This document shows, piece by piece, positions 35,642 to 46,910 of a DNA stretch of 64,000 nt. The notes under the pieces are model-generated. The model worked only from the letters and a program-made list of their open reading frames with translations, was not told the DNA's origin and ran no database searches. A program made the position numbers and the translations under genes. The stretch's first letter is position 1, and every line of letters begins with the position of its first letter. Source of the DNA: Begonia masoniana (taxonomy: Eukaryota; Streptophyta; Magnoliopsida; Cucurbitales; Begoniaceae); NCBI GenBank assembly GCA_022432975.1, contig CM039511.1, forward strand, positions 17,138,557-17,202,556, given 5' to 3'.

Positions 35642-35717
35642 TTTTAATTTCCATAGAGAAAAATTATTCTGTTGAATTTTTCAATTTCAATATTTCCCGC
35701 CATAATAATCATATTAT

Positions 35718-35727
35718 GATACCACTT
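35718..35727 (-). promoter_or_regulatory. primer binding site of the minus-strand copia element
   Basis: Plus-strand TGATACCACT is the reverse of AGTGGTATCA, three bases from the start of the right LTR (TGGGAAATAATAACG). It resembles the initiator-Met site but pairs more weakly past TGGTATCA. Confidence 0.75.
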
Positions 35728-35729
35728 AT

Positions 35730-38550
35730 TGGGAAATAATAACGAAATTGACGGGAACAATAATAATACCGTCACCGACTGTAAAATGTGGAGAGTACTG
35801 ATCAGGATAATTACTAAGAAAGACTGTACTGGACAATCTCATTTGGCAAAATTATCTTTCCAAATAAGTTCCCAGGAAAGGCTGGAGTGGTCATAAATGG
35901 TCCCACTTAAAGCCCAGTCTCCTAGACATAACTTACTTACACAGTACAATTACACTACTAAATAAGCAGTACGAGAAACGATAGCAGATGTGATCCGAAA
36001 AATACAAGAAATTTTTTTCCACTATCGTAAAATTATAATGGCAAAGAAGTAAGAGAAATAATGGCTAAAATAAACACCTAGAATTTTATGTGGAAACTCA
36101 AATAAAAAAAAACTACGAGAATCGAGTCCATAAAGATTCAACTATGAAAAATATGATTTATAATATTTTTCTAGATATCGAATGTTATAAAAAAAATATT
36201 CACTAAAGAAATCACAACTCTTAAAACTTTCAATGTGCACAAGAGCACCACACTTATTTTTCTCTCTAAAAAAATTCTCACTATTTCTCTCCTTATCCTC
36301 ATAGAAGATACGCTTCTGATTTTCTCCCTTGGATACTCTGAAGAGTTCTTGTAGCATCCGGTTCCATTGAACCAAAATTTAATTTATTATTAATGATGTA
36401 CTTTTATAGAAGGGTTGGGGGAGTTATTGATTAGGTTAATAAATGATCAGGCGAGGGCATGATGGTAATTAGAATTTTACATAGTGGATAACGTATTTAA
36501 GGAAAAAGTCCAGTGAGAGTAGCCGCTACTATTCCCTATTCCCCTCTTTCAGTTTTCAGCTCGAGCAGTAGAACTTTCTAGGCGATTCTCTCGCCCGATT
36601 CTCCTTCAACCTAGGTAAGTCTTGTTTTTCTTACATTTTAGCGATTAGTTTACTGAGAGAATACAATGTGAAGATTTTGAGGTTGCTGTGATTGAGGGTG
36701 GGTTCGGGTTCTTGGTGATAAATAGGAATGCACGGGTAGCAGAGTTTCAAATCGATTTCCTCAAACATATTATTGATTTTTGGTAAGGTTTAGTAAGAGT
36801 TGGATTAATGTACTATCATGACCTTAGGTGAGCGAGCTTCTGGAGTAGTTGTAACCGAGCATTTCTAGGTGAGCCAGGTAAGTAAAGTTTGTTTGTGCCT
36901 TCGGGCCTACATCACAAAACATTAGGATTAAGTTGCTTGAATGTGTATGTATGTCTTGCATCATATTTTGAAAATATACGAAAATGTATTTACATGAAAT
37001 GGCATAGTAAGGAATGAACAGACCGTGACAGTTAAGCTATTAAGGGAACTAATCCACCCCTTAACTTATGAAGGAATTTATACTTTGGGAGGAGTGATCC
37101 AACTCCCAATTTCACAGGGGGATCTGAACAGTTGTTAAGGGAACTAATCCGCCCCTTAATTGAGAGAGAGGATGTATGACTTTGGGAGAAGTGATCCAGC
37201 TCCTAATTTCACAGGGGGATCAGATCAGAAACGTTACATTTGCAACAGAGAAGAGAAAATAGAAACTGCATGTATAGGAATTTATGTTTCAGCGTTTCAT
37301 TTCATTACTGCTTTACTTACTTAGCATTAGGCTAATAGATGAGTTTTGTGATGTAGGTGAAGAGGTGACAACAGGTGAATTCTCTGAGTTTGCTAAGGAA
37401 TAGGCTGGTTGGAGGAGCACATTCATGCCTCGACTTGGTGGATTGGTGGGGTGGTTTAACTGGTGTCTGTAGATGTGAAGGTTTAGTGAGCCATGATCTA
37501 GTTTAAGTATGTCGAGATTTCAAATGACAGAATTGATTTTAAGGTTTGAATGCATTTTGGAGATTTCTCTGATAACAGTACTCAGTTGGTTTTAATGTTT
37601 GTTTATACTAGATTTTGAGTAATGTGAAGATTTGAATTGTTTTTCTGAATGGTTTTAATAATATAAATAGGTTTTACTTCAGTGGAGTTGTTCTGATATA
37701 GGATATGAGGAGTTGAATTGTTGCCCTGTTTTCTACTGATTGAAATCGTGAGTTTTAAGTCTATCGGTAGAAGATGCTAATTTTCTACCGGTAGAAACAG
37801 TTTTAGTCTATCGGTAGAAGATGCTAATTTTCTACCGGTAGAAACAGTTTTAAGTCTATCGGTAGAAGAAGTTAACTTTCTACCGGTAGAAGCAGCTTTA
37901 AGTCTACCGGTAGATGCAGTATGTCTATCTATCGGTAGATGTGTGCAAAAGTCTTTTGTCGTTTAGCGATCGGTGGATGTCGCGTGCCAAGCTTAGCGGA
38001 TGATGTAGTAATATGTTTGTCGACGTCATCGGTAGAAGCCTTTCATTTTCTGTTTCTGCTTCTTCCGTTGACTTTATTCATCGGTAGATGCGTTTGACTT
38101 CTGTGACTTCTCAAGTATTTCACGATTTAAACCTCTATTTCTTTTTAGCCGATTATTTCTTAACAATTCAAACGATTATTTTAGCAATGTATCACAGTTT
38201 TGTTTAACTCTATGGTTGTTCAAATGATTTCCGCTACAAGTTTTAAATGTTTTGAGGTTTTAGAAAAATGCCAAATTTTGGCTTTCGAGTGAAATTTTAA
38301 ATTGGTTCAAAGTGTTCTTAGAAATTTTCGAGTTTATGGGTGACAAACCGGGTTCAAATAACTCGGGGCGTTACAGTTCTTCAAAACCTCTATTTATTGA
38401 GGTTTTGAGTGACATATTTCTTGAAATAAGGAAGGTGTATGCTAGAAGATTGTAGGCGCGGAAGTTGAAAATGAAGAGATGCTTCTTTCTTTATTTTCAA
38501 ACTTTTATTAAATAGATGGATCCCTCGGTTACCGAGGAACCCCAACCCCA
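35730..38550 (-). repeat. copia 5' LTR, about 0.8 kb plus a nested solo LTR
   Basis: LTR text runs 35730-36349 and resumes at 38376-38550 after the gypsy solo LTR F. The end ACCCCA at 38550 corresponds to ACCCCACA at 32189. The half after the nested unit matches 32011-32187 closely. Confidence 0.85.
36350..38375 (+). repeat. solo gypsy LTR F
   Basis: This 2,026-bp unit runs from TGTAGCATCCGG to GGGGCGTTACA. It is flanked by exact GTTCT copies (36345-36349 and 38376-38380) and has no internal region. It has the donor CAGGTAAGT (36876-36884) and a two-unit tandem repeat of about 110 bp around GTTAAGGGAACTAATCC (37045-37225). The box GATGTAGGTGA follows (37350-37360). A cluster of CTACCGGTAGA palindromes lies at 37750-38090. 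Confidence 0.93.
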
Positions 38551-38559
38551 CTAGTGTTC

Positions 38560-38846
38560 TGTTATGGACCCTGTAGTTTCTTCCAATTCCAGAACAACAC
38601 ACAGCCAACAATAAACCTAACAACGCACACACGACCAATAATCAACACTAAACAGTGGAGGAATTACAGAGCCTCCACTCTCTCCTTTGCTGAGGTATTC
38701 GAGAGCCTCAGCCTCTCTCCCACATTTCTCAATATTTTCCCCCTATAACTCTCCCTTTTCCCCATATTTATAACCCACAAAATAACAAACTCATAACAAC
38801 CCTAATAATATTTCCTAATCTACAATTTACTAATATATTCCTAACA
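38560..38846 (-). repeat. 3' LTR of the short gypsy derivative
   Basis: 287 bp, nearly identical by eye to 39824-40113, with a few single-base differences and small indels. The high identity suggests a recent insertion. Confidence 0.9.
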
Positions 38847-39255
38847 ATACCAGCCGCCTAAAGTTCCACCTTGTCTTCAAAGTGGGATTAAAAACCGTAA
38901 ATCCACAACTGGCGTGCGTATGCAGTGAGGGCCGAATTGGGGCTGGGCTTGCAGGAAAACTTGGGATTGTGGCCCACTGATGGATTGGGCTTACTGGACT
39001 ATGGACTGTTGTCCACTGAAGAAAAATTTGGGCTGCCAAATCCATTTCAGGGGCCCATTTTTGCCCAACACCAGGCCCGAGCCCCGTTGGCTAAAGATGG
39101 GCCCCAAATTGAATAGGTGACTGGGCTGTCAAGACCAGTTGGAGTGGGCTGGCCTCATTCTTCCCTAGACCCGGTCCAGTTGGTTGAAGGTGGCCCATTC
39201 TTTTCATCCCTCTGAGTCGCTTCTTCCTCCTCTGCATGGGTGACGGCATCGCGAA

Positions 39256-39796
39256 TCAAAAGAGAGAGAGAAAGTTCGGGAGAACCTCTTGAGTCTGTTT
39301 GGAAATTAGGCCGCTGATCCTCTTCACACCACCTCTCCAAGCCAGACCACGAATCGACGGCTTCGTGATGTTACCAGAAGCTGATTTCGTGGGTCGAGTT
39401 GCGCACGCAGATGAAGCGAACGCCATGGACCACGCTGGGCTCGCCAGAAGGGCTCGGACCGGGGCTGGCTGAGTGACCCTTGGGGTCGCTGGGCTGGGTC
39501 GTCGAATCTCCGACCGCATCGGCTCCCCTTGACAGCTAGAGTATCCCCCAGGTTCGCCTCCTCCCTTCTGTTCCCCTTTACCCTCCTGTCTCATAGGTGC
39601 AGGTATGCACAGCTGCTACTAGCGAATCAAATTTTGCCATAAGCAGGGTCATAGTTCTTTCCAACTCCGGCAGCCAAGAGATGCTCGCTTTGATGGCATC
39701 CATCTCTTGCCGTAAATCGTTCTGAGTCCCAGTCATTGCCTCAACACCCGTGCCTTGTCTTCCTGTCTCTCCTTGAGTTGTTTTCTTGCCTGCCAT
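39256..39796 (-). pseudogene. gypsy gag N-terminal part
   Basis: The frame 39578-39796 begins MAGKKTTQGETGRQ and has the coiled-coil-like stretch LRQEMDAIKASISWLPELER common at the start of gypsy gag proteins. It stops after 72 residues. Text continues in a shifted frame (39256-39594) rich in Arg, Pro and Ser. No zinc knuckle, protease or RT follows. Confidence 0.7.
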
Positions 39797-39823
39797 TCTC
39801 TAGGAAAAATGCTCTGATACCAC

Positions 39824-40113
39824 TGCTATGGACCCTGTAGTTTCTTCCAATTCCAGAACAACACACAGCCAACAATAAACCCAACAACGCACACACGACC
39901 AATAATCAACACTAAACAGTGAGGAATTACAGAGCCTCCACTCTCTCCCTTTACTGAGGTATTCGAGAGCCTCAGCCTCTCCCTCACATTTCCCAATATT
40001 TTCCCACCCATAACTCTCCATTTTCCCCATATTTATAACCCACAAAATAACAAACTCATAACAACCCTAATAATATTTCATAATCTACCATTTATTCTAA
40101 TATATTCCTAACA
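39824..40113 (-). repeat. 5' LTR of the short gypsy derivative
   Basis: This 290-bp LTR starts TGCTATGGACC and ends CCTAACA at 40113. The next base is already inside CLPT exon 1. Confidence 0.9.
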
Positions 40114-42127
40114 GGTTGCACTCCAAAACCCTCCTCTCTTTATCCATCTATCCCTCTCACCTCCCTCTTCGGTTCTCGGCTCAAAATTCGGATACACATT
40201 TCAATCATTTTGCTTCCAAGTTCCATCTCCGTGCCACCACTGCTACTGTATCTTTTAGCTTACCCACGACGAGGTTTTGATTTCATTCGATTTGGTATAT
40301 TGGGTCTTGTCTTTCTCTCTAATTTTTTTTGCTGTTTTCGGTATGGGTTAATTTGCAGGAAATCTGAGAAGGATTCTTCTGAGAAACTCCCAAAGTAAGT
40401 TTTTCCTACTATTATGATCTTTAATTTGTTTTGCAAGTAGTTATTGTTGCGTTCAACTATTGTGGATTCTGCTAATGACTGATCCTTTTTATGTTGATGA
40501 TGGAGATAAGATGGTCATCAAGGGCGATTAAGTCGTTTGCTATGGGGGAATTGGAAGCCAGGAAGCTCAAGTATCCAAATACGGGCACAGAAGCTCTTCT
40601 GATGGGGATTTTGGTTGAGGGTCAGTAACTTTTTCAACTCCAAGTTGGTCTGTTTTTATCATGAATTGTTAAATTTTCTCCTGCATGATATTCTGACATT
40701 GATTATGATTGACTGAAGAATTTACAATGAACTTTATCTATATTTATCCATATTGTGAAAGTTTTCATACTGAAATTGAGTTGTTCTCTGAAACTCTTCT
40801 ATTGGGAATAATGCATATCATGTGTCATGTTTATCTATGGACTTTCAGAGATGAGGCAATGGTGGGAATGATTTTATTTACCAGAACTGCACGCTTTGGT
40901 ATGTGTATATGCATACTTTTGTAGTTAACCTGTGATATCTCTGTCGGAACAAGTATAGCTGCGAAGTTTCTTAGCGCTAATGGAGTTACGTTATTGAAAG
41001 TATGAGAAGAAACTGTAAACTTGGAAGATCTGACATGTATTTCTTTAGCCCGGAACATCCCCCATTGACTGAACCTGCTCAAAGAGCTCTTAATTGGTCT
41101 GTTGAGGATAAATTAAAGTCAGGTTTGTTCAGTTCCTGTTGCATAGTCATTGATGGTGAATTTATAGCGTAAAAAATGCATTAGAGAAGTTTATGAATTA
41201 GTCCAACCAATATTACCATTATGAATATTGTCGTGAAACATCCATATGTGATGATCCATAGCTGTTTTGTCTCCTTGTTAAAATTTAGTTTTTCATCTGC
41301 ATTTAGGATTTCTCTGTAACTGAGGTAATAAACATAATTCTTTGTTGAAAAAAGCAAAGGCCGGAAGGACACGGGAATGGCAGAAAGGGAGAACTTGTAT
41401 TTCCTCTGCTCTTCCTCGTATATATGTATTAGAGACTCCATATGGACACTTAGAATTTCAATTCTTTTTCATGATTTTGTAAGAATTTCAAAAGTTTATT
41501 TCTCATGAAAGTCTTTCTTCTCGCATCAGAAATATGGTACAAATTGTGGTGTTTTAAGGTTAAAGACTAATGGGAAGTCTTTTCTGTTTACCAAAGCTAG
41601 ACCCTAGAATAAGAACATTTGTATTTGTGACATCTACTTTTGAGCTGCTTGTCCTAACTAATGCCTAAATGTAAAAGAATACGGCTTATCACCTGATTCG
41701 GGTTTAGAAAGACTATGCACGAGAATGAAAAAGAGCTAGACTCTTATTCACTGTTAAAACCTGTCATGCTTTCGCAGTTGCCAAAAGACAAAATCTCAGT
41801 AAAATATCATTTAAAAAAGTAAGCTGATAATTCTTTATTGGACATGGAAACATAGTGATTTCATGCTTGAGCTAAATTTCCTGATATTGCAGGCTTTATT
41901 AGAAGAGTATTTTGTTAATTACTTAATGTCAGATCTTATAAAGAGCTCTGAATGTTATAATTTTATAATATTTCATGATAATTGTATGTGTGAATGCAGG
42001 TGAATCTGGAGAAGTAACCGCAACTCATTTGCTTCTCGGGATTTGGTCAGAAAAGGAATCTGCTGGTTATAAGATCTTGTCCACTCTCGGTTTTGACGAC
42101 GAGAAAGTGCAAGAGCTGGCCAAATCG
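40114..42127 (+). pseudogene. CLPT1-like: CLPT-type chloroplast Clp protease accessory protein, pseudogene
   Basis: Five exons match the plant CLPT1/CLPT2 proteins, small Clp N-domain proteins that help assemble the plastid Clp core. Exon 1 is 40114-40273, a transit-peptide region with frame ..FASKFHLRATTATVSFSLPT. Exon 2 is 40359-40394 (SEKDSSEKLPK). Exon 3 is 40511-40620 (WSSRAIKSFAMGELEARKLK). Exon 4 is 40947-41122 (AAKFLSANGVTLLKV, then SDMYFFSPEHPPLTEP). Exon 5 is 42000-42127 (TATHLLLGIWSEKESAG). The start codon is gone because the retroelement abuts exon 1. The exon 4 acceptor is CG instead of AG (40945-40946). An Arg codon is TGA (41003-41005), followed by a frameshift near 41020. The short last exon was not found. 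Other donors and acceptors are intact. Confidence 0.9.
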
Positions 42128-43299
42128 GTAAGTTTGAGTTATATGTATATGATGCGATTAACATCTTTTAAACGACAAAAACTCATTTGACATATCTTTA
42201 AAAAACTCTGGGACATTGTTAGATGCAATAGTGAAATCACTTTTGGTGGTTAAAAGCTCTTTATAGAAACACTAGTCCACCTTTATTTGACAGAAAATTG
42301 TTTTTAAGAAATGTTTCTAAAAATATAGAACTTGTAGTTGTCTTGGACTTGCAAAAGTCAGAAGAATAATGTCAAACAAGCTCAAAGTACTTTTTAAAAC
42401 AGTTTTGTTTGACGATTCAGAAGAAATTAAGTTTCAACTGCTATTCGATACGACTCTGACTCAACAACGGGAAGGTAGTCGAACAAAACTGAGATCTTAA
42501 CATAAAAATGGCTTTTGGAAACTACAATTTTTTGAGACTTCATTTGTGTAGTTTGAATGATAAAACTCGTATGCTAGGCAAGCACATCTTACTTACTCTC
42601 ATTGCTTCTTCATATCATTTCCTGCTATTTTTTTGTCTTTTTAAATTTTTATTGGACTTTCAGCAAAATTAAGAGTTCATATGATTAATGAATTTTAAAA
42701 AACAATAAATAAATCCAAGAACTTTCTTATATTCAGTTATTGTATATTCAATTAGAAAATCAATTATGTATATTAAATATTAACTCTTCACTAATTGTTA
42801 TATTTGAGTTTCTTACATTTGGTTAGAAAATTTCCTTTTACATTTTTACATAATCAATTTATAAGGTGCAAAATATTATTAAAATGTTTTGGGGGTTATT
42901 TAGAATTTTTGGATACATGTATTTAGACGTGGGTTGTGACTGCTGGGCTCTGCAGCTAAGGCTATGTAGGTATGACCTCTGTATGTCCTTCATTGCTATT
43001 GCAATGTCACTGCATCACAAAATTGAATTTATTGCTTGCATGATTTTCCTTCGTTCTGCACATACTCCCCGAAACTCACTGAAGGCATTTCTTGACAAAA
43101 TAAATACAACTTAGATACTAACTACACTTGACTAAACAACCAATGAAACTAATAATGCAACAATAAACATGAGCTGCCTTCTAGTATTTGCTTGATTTTT
43201 AGTCTTCAGCTTGAGTACTCCCTGCATTTACATTTAGTTTGGCTCGTGTAAGGAGATGTAAGTACTCTCCTTGTCACTTGTGTCTCCTCCGTAGTGGTA
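42128..43299. other. no gene recognised; CLPT downstream region
   Basis: AT-rich DNA following CLPT exon 5, starting with a good donor (TCG/GTAAGT). The missing last CLPT exon, normally about a dozen codons, could lie here but I cannot identify it. The open frame 42866-43114 has no domain. Confidence 0.4.
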
Positions 43300-45560
43300 G
43301 TGCTTCAATTGCTTCTTAATCAATTTGAATCTCATCCCGATTTTTCTTCTAAAAATTTGATGACACCGTAATTGAATCATCTTGAAAAAGCATAACCACT
43401 TGACTTTCTTTCCAAGGTAACAACTTTAATTTGACTTAAATAGGAGACCTAGTTGACAGACTTTAAAAGTTTTTGGAAGGATTTTGTTTTTGTGATACTT
43501 TTTCTCATTTTCATTGCACAACCTTTCCTTTTCATAAATCCTCATTCGAAATTATTCTAGCTTGTAAACCTTATTTTCTTTGTCAATGAATTCTTGATTC
43601 AAGGCATAATGTATGACATCAATATCTGTACATTCTACCATTAGTGAATTGGATCTGTTTAAGTGTATTAAAAGTAAAGTGTTGATCATTGATTTTCATG
43701 TTTAACTATTTTTTGGACGTCTATCACAGTTCGCTGGAAAAGGTCTTCCTAAAATTATAGGCATGCTTCATAATTTAACATGATGAGATCAACATGGAAT
43801 ATAAACTTGTTCACCTTAATTAGAACATCTTCAATATTACCTTCTAGATAGGATCTGTTTAAGTGTATTAAAAGTAAAGTGTTGATCATTGATTTTCATG
43901 TTTAACTATTTTTTGGACGTCTATCACAGTTCGCTGGAAAAGGTCTTCCTAAAATTATAGGCATGCTTCATAATTTAACATGATGAGATCAACATGGAAT
44001 ATAAACTTGTTCACCTTAATTAGAACATCTTCAATATTACCTTCTAGATAGGATAGTGAACTGTGTGCTAGCTGGAGTGTCATGATTGTAATCCTTGCTT
44101 CATCAATATTGAGATATTTAAATGTTGACATAGACGTTAAATTGATATTTGCTCCTAAATTGCAAATAGCTTAGCCAAAATAATTATTTTTTATATGCAC
44201 AAAGTATTGTGAAACTGCTTGGATCCTTCAATTTTAGCGGAAGTTTGTTCTGTGAAATTACACTCTTTTCTTTTGCCACGGCTATTTTTTCAAGTTCTTT
44301 AGCCTTATCTTTTTTGACAAAATGCCATCCATGCATTTAGCAAAGCTAGACATTTGTTCCAATGTCTCAACCAATTAGATATTAATATGCATCTGCTTCA
44401 AAACATCCAGATATCTTTTGAACTGTTTATCTTGTTGTTGCTTCTATAATCTTTCTACAAAAGGAGATGATAGTCGGATGACTTGTAATTTTGGTTGTTG
44501 TTTTTACGGTGTTGTTGTAGGAAACGATTCTTCTTGCAACTTCGATATTAGCTACTTTTTCATCATTTCTTTTGTAGGATGCTCTTATGCCTATGTTATA
44601 GCATCGTTTTGTGATCTTTTCTATTCCTCAATAGTCTCAACAATATTTTCATGCCTCAAGGTGAAAGCTTTGTAATGCTCCTTATTCTCAGCTCATGGAT
44701 TTTGCATGTTGCTTGGAGAGCTCCTTGGGGTCTAGTACTCAGTGAACTTGCAAATCCAAACTGGTTTTCTAAATTCTTCAACAATGCAACTTGACTTTGG
44801 ATTGCACCGTTAGTTTTTTGTACCTTGTTTAAAGATAACTATTGGTGTTGAAGTCTGTTTTGCTGCACGAAACTAGGTAGGGTTTGAGCTCTATTTTTAG
44901 CATTAGAAGGTTTAGCTCCTTGGTTTCGACCTTGAGAACTCCAATTTAAATTTGGACGCTGCCTCCACCCAGCATTCAGTGTTATAGTAGGTGTTATAAT
45001 TTTTAGAAAAGCACTTGATTCTCCATCAAGTTGTTGGAAGGAAGTGATGTCATTCCATAACTTAGCATTCTTGATCGGTATTATCGAGTTTAACCATATT
45101 TAAGCTCTATCCCTTAAAGAGAAAAGAAAACGTTTCAATCTTAATGAATCTTCAGAAACTCCATGTATGGTGAATGAATAACTGATTTTCATGAAGGACT
45201 TGAGATGTACGTGAGAACACTAAAGTGACTATATCACACGTTTAAACTCAAAGTAGTTCGTTAGAATATTAGGTGATGCAATCCCAAAATTATAACCATA
45301 TCTCAGATCGGCTTGTTTATATTGTTCATTGGCTGTTGCTCAACTTCTTCTGCCATTATATTTTGATCTAGAGGTTGTTGAGACTCTCTTCTCCTAGCGC
45401 GGGATCAAAATGTTCAATTTCTTACAGGTTTTCCTTAATGATCATGCAAGGTCACATACTTGCAATAAATAGAAGATTTTTGTGCAGATATTTTGATTGA
45501 TTTTATAAAAAGCAATTATAAAATTTGTTCTCCTGACGCCACCAAAAACTTGTGAATAAA
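43300..45560 (-). pseudogene. Athila-like gypsy gag and protease, heavily decayed
   Basis: Reading the minus strand downward, 45160-44700 gives gag text of the Athila type (ITSFQQLDGESSAF, LNAGWRQRPNLNWS, NLENQFGFASSLSTRPQGAL). Near 44000-43730 the protease region follows (YLEGNIEDVLIKVNKFIF and, in another frame, ILGRPF). The 5' side near 45530 has CTCCTGACGCCA.CAAAAAC, like the leader of such elements. There are many stops. No LTR was identified. Part of the protease region is duplicated (43651-44050). Confidence 0.7.
43651..44050 (+). repeat. perfect 200-bp tandem duplication
   Basis: Positions 43651-43850 and 43851-44050 appear identical base for base, each starting GGATCTGTTTAAGTG. A further GGAT follows at 44051. 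The unit lies within the decayed Athila-like protease region. Perfect identity in otherwise decayed DNA means a very recent duplication or an assembly artefact. Confidence 0.95.
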
Positions 45561-46850
45561 CTAGGGCATGGCGTTATAAGGCATGGGCATCCATTGTCCC
45601 TTCATCACTTTTGGGCTACCTTGAATTTTCAGCCTATTTAAAATTCAAATTATTTCTAATCAAGTTTTGGGGGCGTTAAACATTATCTAAGAGTTTTAGA
45701 ATGGTATTGACGATCATGTTATGTTAATTATCGAGCTTTGACTACCATATTGGACTTCTTGAATTTTGGATTTTTTACCGTGCTATACTCCTTTATTTAT
45801 TATATCTAGTCGTTTGTACATGATTTTTATAAAACCTATACTTTCATGACATGTCCAGTTTTACGTAATGTTAGCTTTTATATTATATGTATGACTTTGA
45901 CTAACACATTTATTTTGAGTAGCATATTTTTTTTTAACTGTTGATTAACTCAGTTGTGTACATAAAGTTTGATCAATTCAAATAGGGGTCCTAGTTTGAT
46001 ACACACTTTTGATCATTTGAGAAGGTGTTTGGTTTTTTGTACTTAAAATAATGAAACAATTGATTGTGTCATGTCTTTAGGTGTAAAACTCCGTGATCAT
46101 GATCATTTTGTCATGGAGATCACAAACTATCGTTTTTCTCCTTATGCCTTGTGCATAGTATGCCTAGAGTCCTTGAGTAGCTCATTTTCATTGAGTTTTT
46201 ACATTGTTATTATAATGAACTATTTTTATTATATATCAAAGTATAGTGGATATTTCTCACACTTAACCCCGAGTGATGTTTTTATTCTCGATTTTACAAT
46301 ATGATTCTTAACTGTAGCATGTTCGCTCACATTTTATGAAATTGTGTATCATACTTAAATTTCTATTGAATTCATCACAATGACAACTCCTTTCATGTCA
46401 AAGTTGAGGAGACCATCACAGTCACATGATAGTGATTGGACATTTATTTCATTTCTCCAGTGACTCTTTTTAACGAGACTTACTCTTCAACTAGTTAATT
46501 TATTTAGGTTCCTTTTCTACGTCACTATTGTATATTTCTTTTGACACAATAGTTTAGTGTTATTATTGTGAGAGATAGTCTATTGCTTTTATGGGTCGAG
46601 TTGTTTTTCGTTTCCGTGTCGAGTCCCTTTCTAATGGTGACAAGTACTTTAACATTCTAGGCTTTGTGCAGCCTCGAAGAATTTCACTAGTCGTTTATGT
46701 GGTCGTGTCAGCCTCAATGTAGTCTGACATAGAATTTGAAAGATCGTGATTCCCATTTACAACATAAGATGTAAAGGATCCAAATCTTATTACGAAGTGT
46801 AGTAAATGTCGTTAGATTTTACCCAAAGGATATTTATATTAAGTAATATT
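45561..46850. other. no gene recognised
   Basis: AT-rich sequence with only random-looking open frames (for example 46071-46304). It may contain more decayed retroelement text upstream of the Athila-like gag, but I found no anchoring motif. A minus-strand AATAAA (46866-46871) just beyond could be the poly-A signal of the zinc-finger gene. Confidence 0.4.
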
Positions 46851-46910
46851 GAATTTACATTGCGGTTTATTATTCTAACTAAATCGAATGAAACACTAAT
46901 TTATCATGAT

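Larger units (their letters stand above)
28298..38550 (-). mobile_element. minus-strand copia element with gypsy LTRs in both LTRs
   Basis: The left (3') LTR survives in two pieces, 28298-28397 and 31818-32189. The right (5') LTR is 35730-38550, with a 2-kb solo LTR inside. Between them lies a decayed gag-pol on the minus strand. The primer site is at 35718-35727 (minus TGGTATCA) and the purine tract at 32190-32203. The two LTRs share clear text such as TATTCACTAA..AAATCA and ATTGTAGGCGC..AAGTTGAAAATGAAG. I could not find a convincing target duplication. The left LTR has also lost its outer part and about 300 bp in the middle. Confidence 0.85.
38560..40113 (-). mobile_element. short non-autonomous gypsy derivative
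   Basis: The LTRs (38560-38846 and 39824-40113, about 288 bp) start TG(T/C)TATGGACCCTG and end CCTAACA. A reversed primer site (GCTCTGATACCA, 39811-39822) lies beside the right LTR, so the element points to the minus strand. The internal 977 bp keeps only the beginning of gag and the last codons of pol (minus strand SHFEDKVEL and stop, next to the left LTR), so it is a deletion derivative of a full gypsy element. The flanking pentamers (TGTTC and GGTTG) do not match. Its right edge abuts the CLPT pseudogene. Confidence 0.88.

Noticed and set aside
28293..38555. Possible target duplication for the minus-strand copia element (TCAGT against CTAGT)
   Set aside because: Two of five bases differ and the left LTR is truncated, so the match is not better than chance.
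38555..40118. Target duplication for the short gypsy derivative (TGTTC against GGTTG)
   Set aside because: The pentamers do not match; one flank has probably changed since insertion.
42866..43114. An 82-codon open frame downstream of the CLPT pseudogene
   Set aside because: No recognisable domain, unusual composition, and no link to the missing last CLPT exon.
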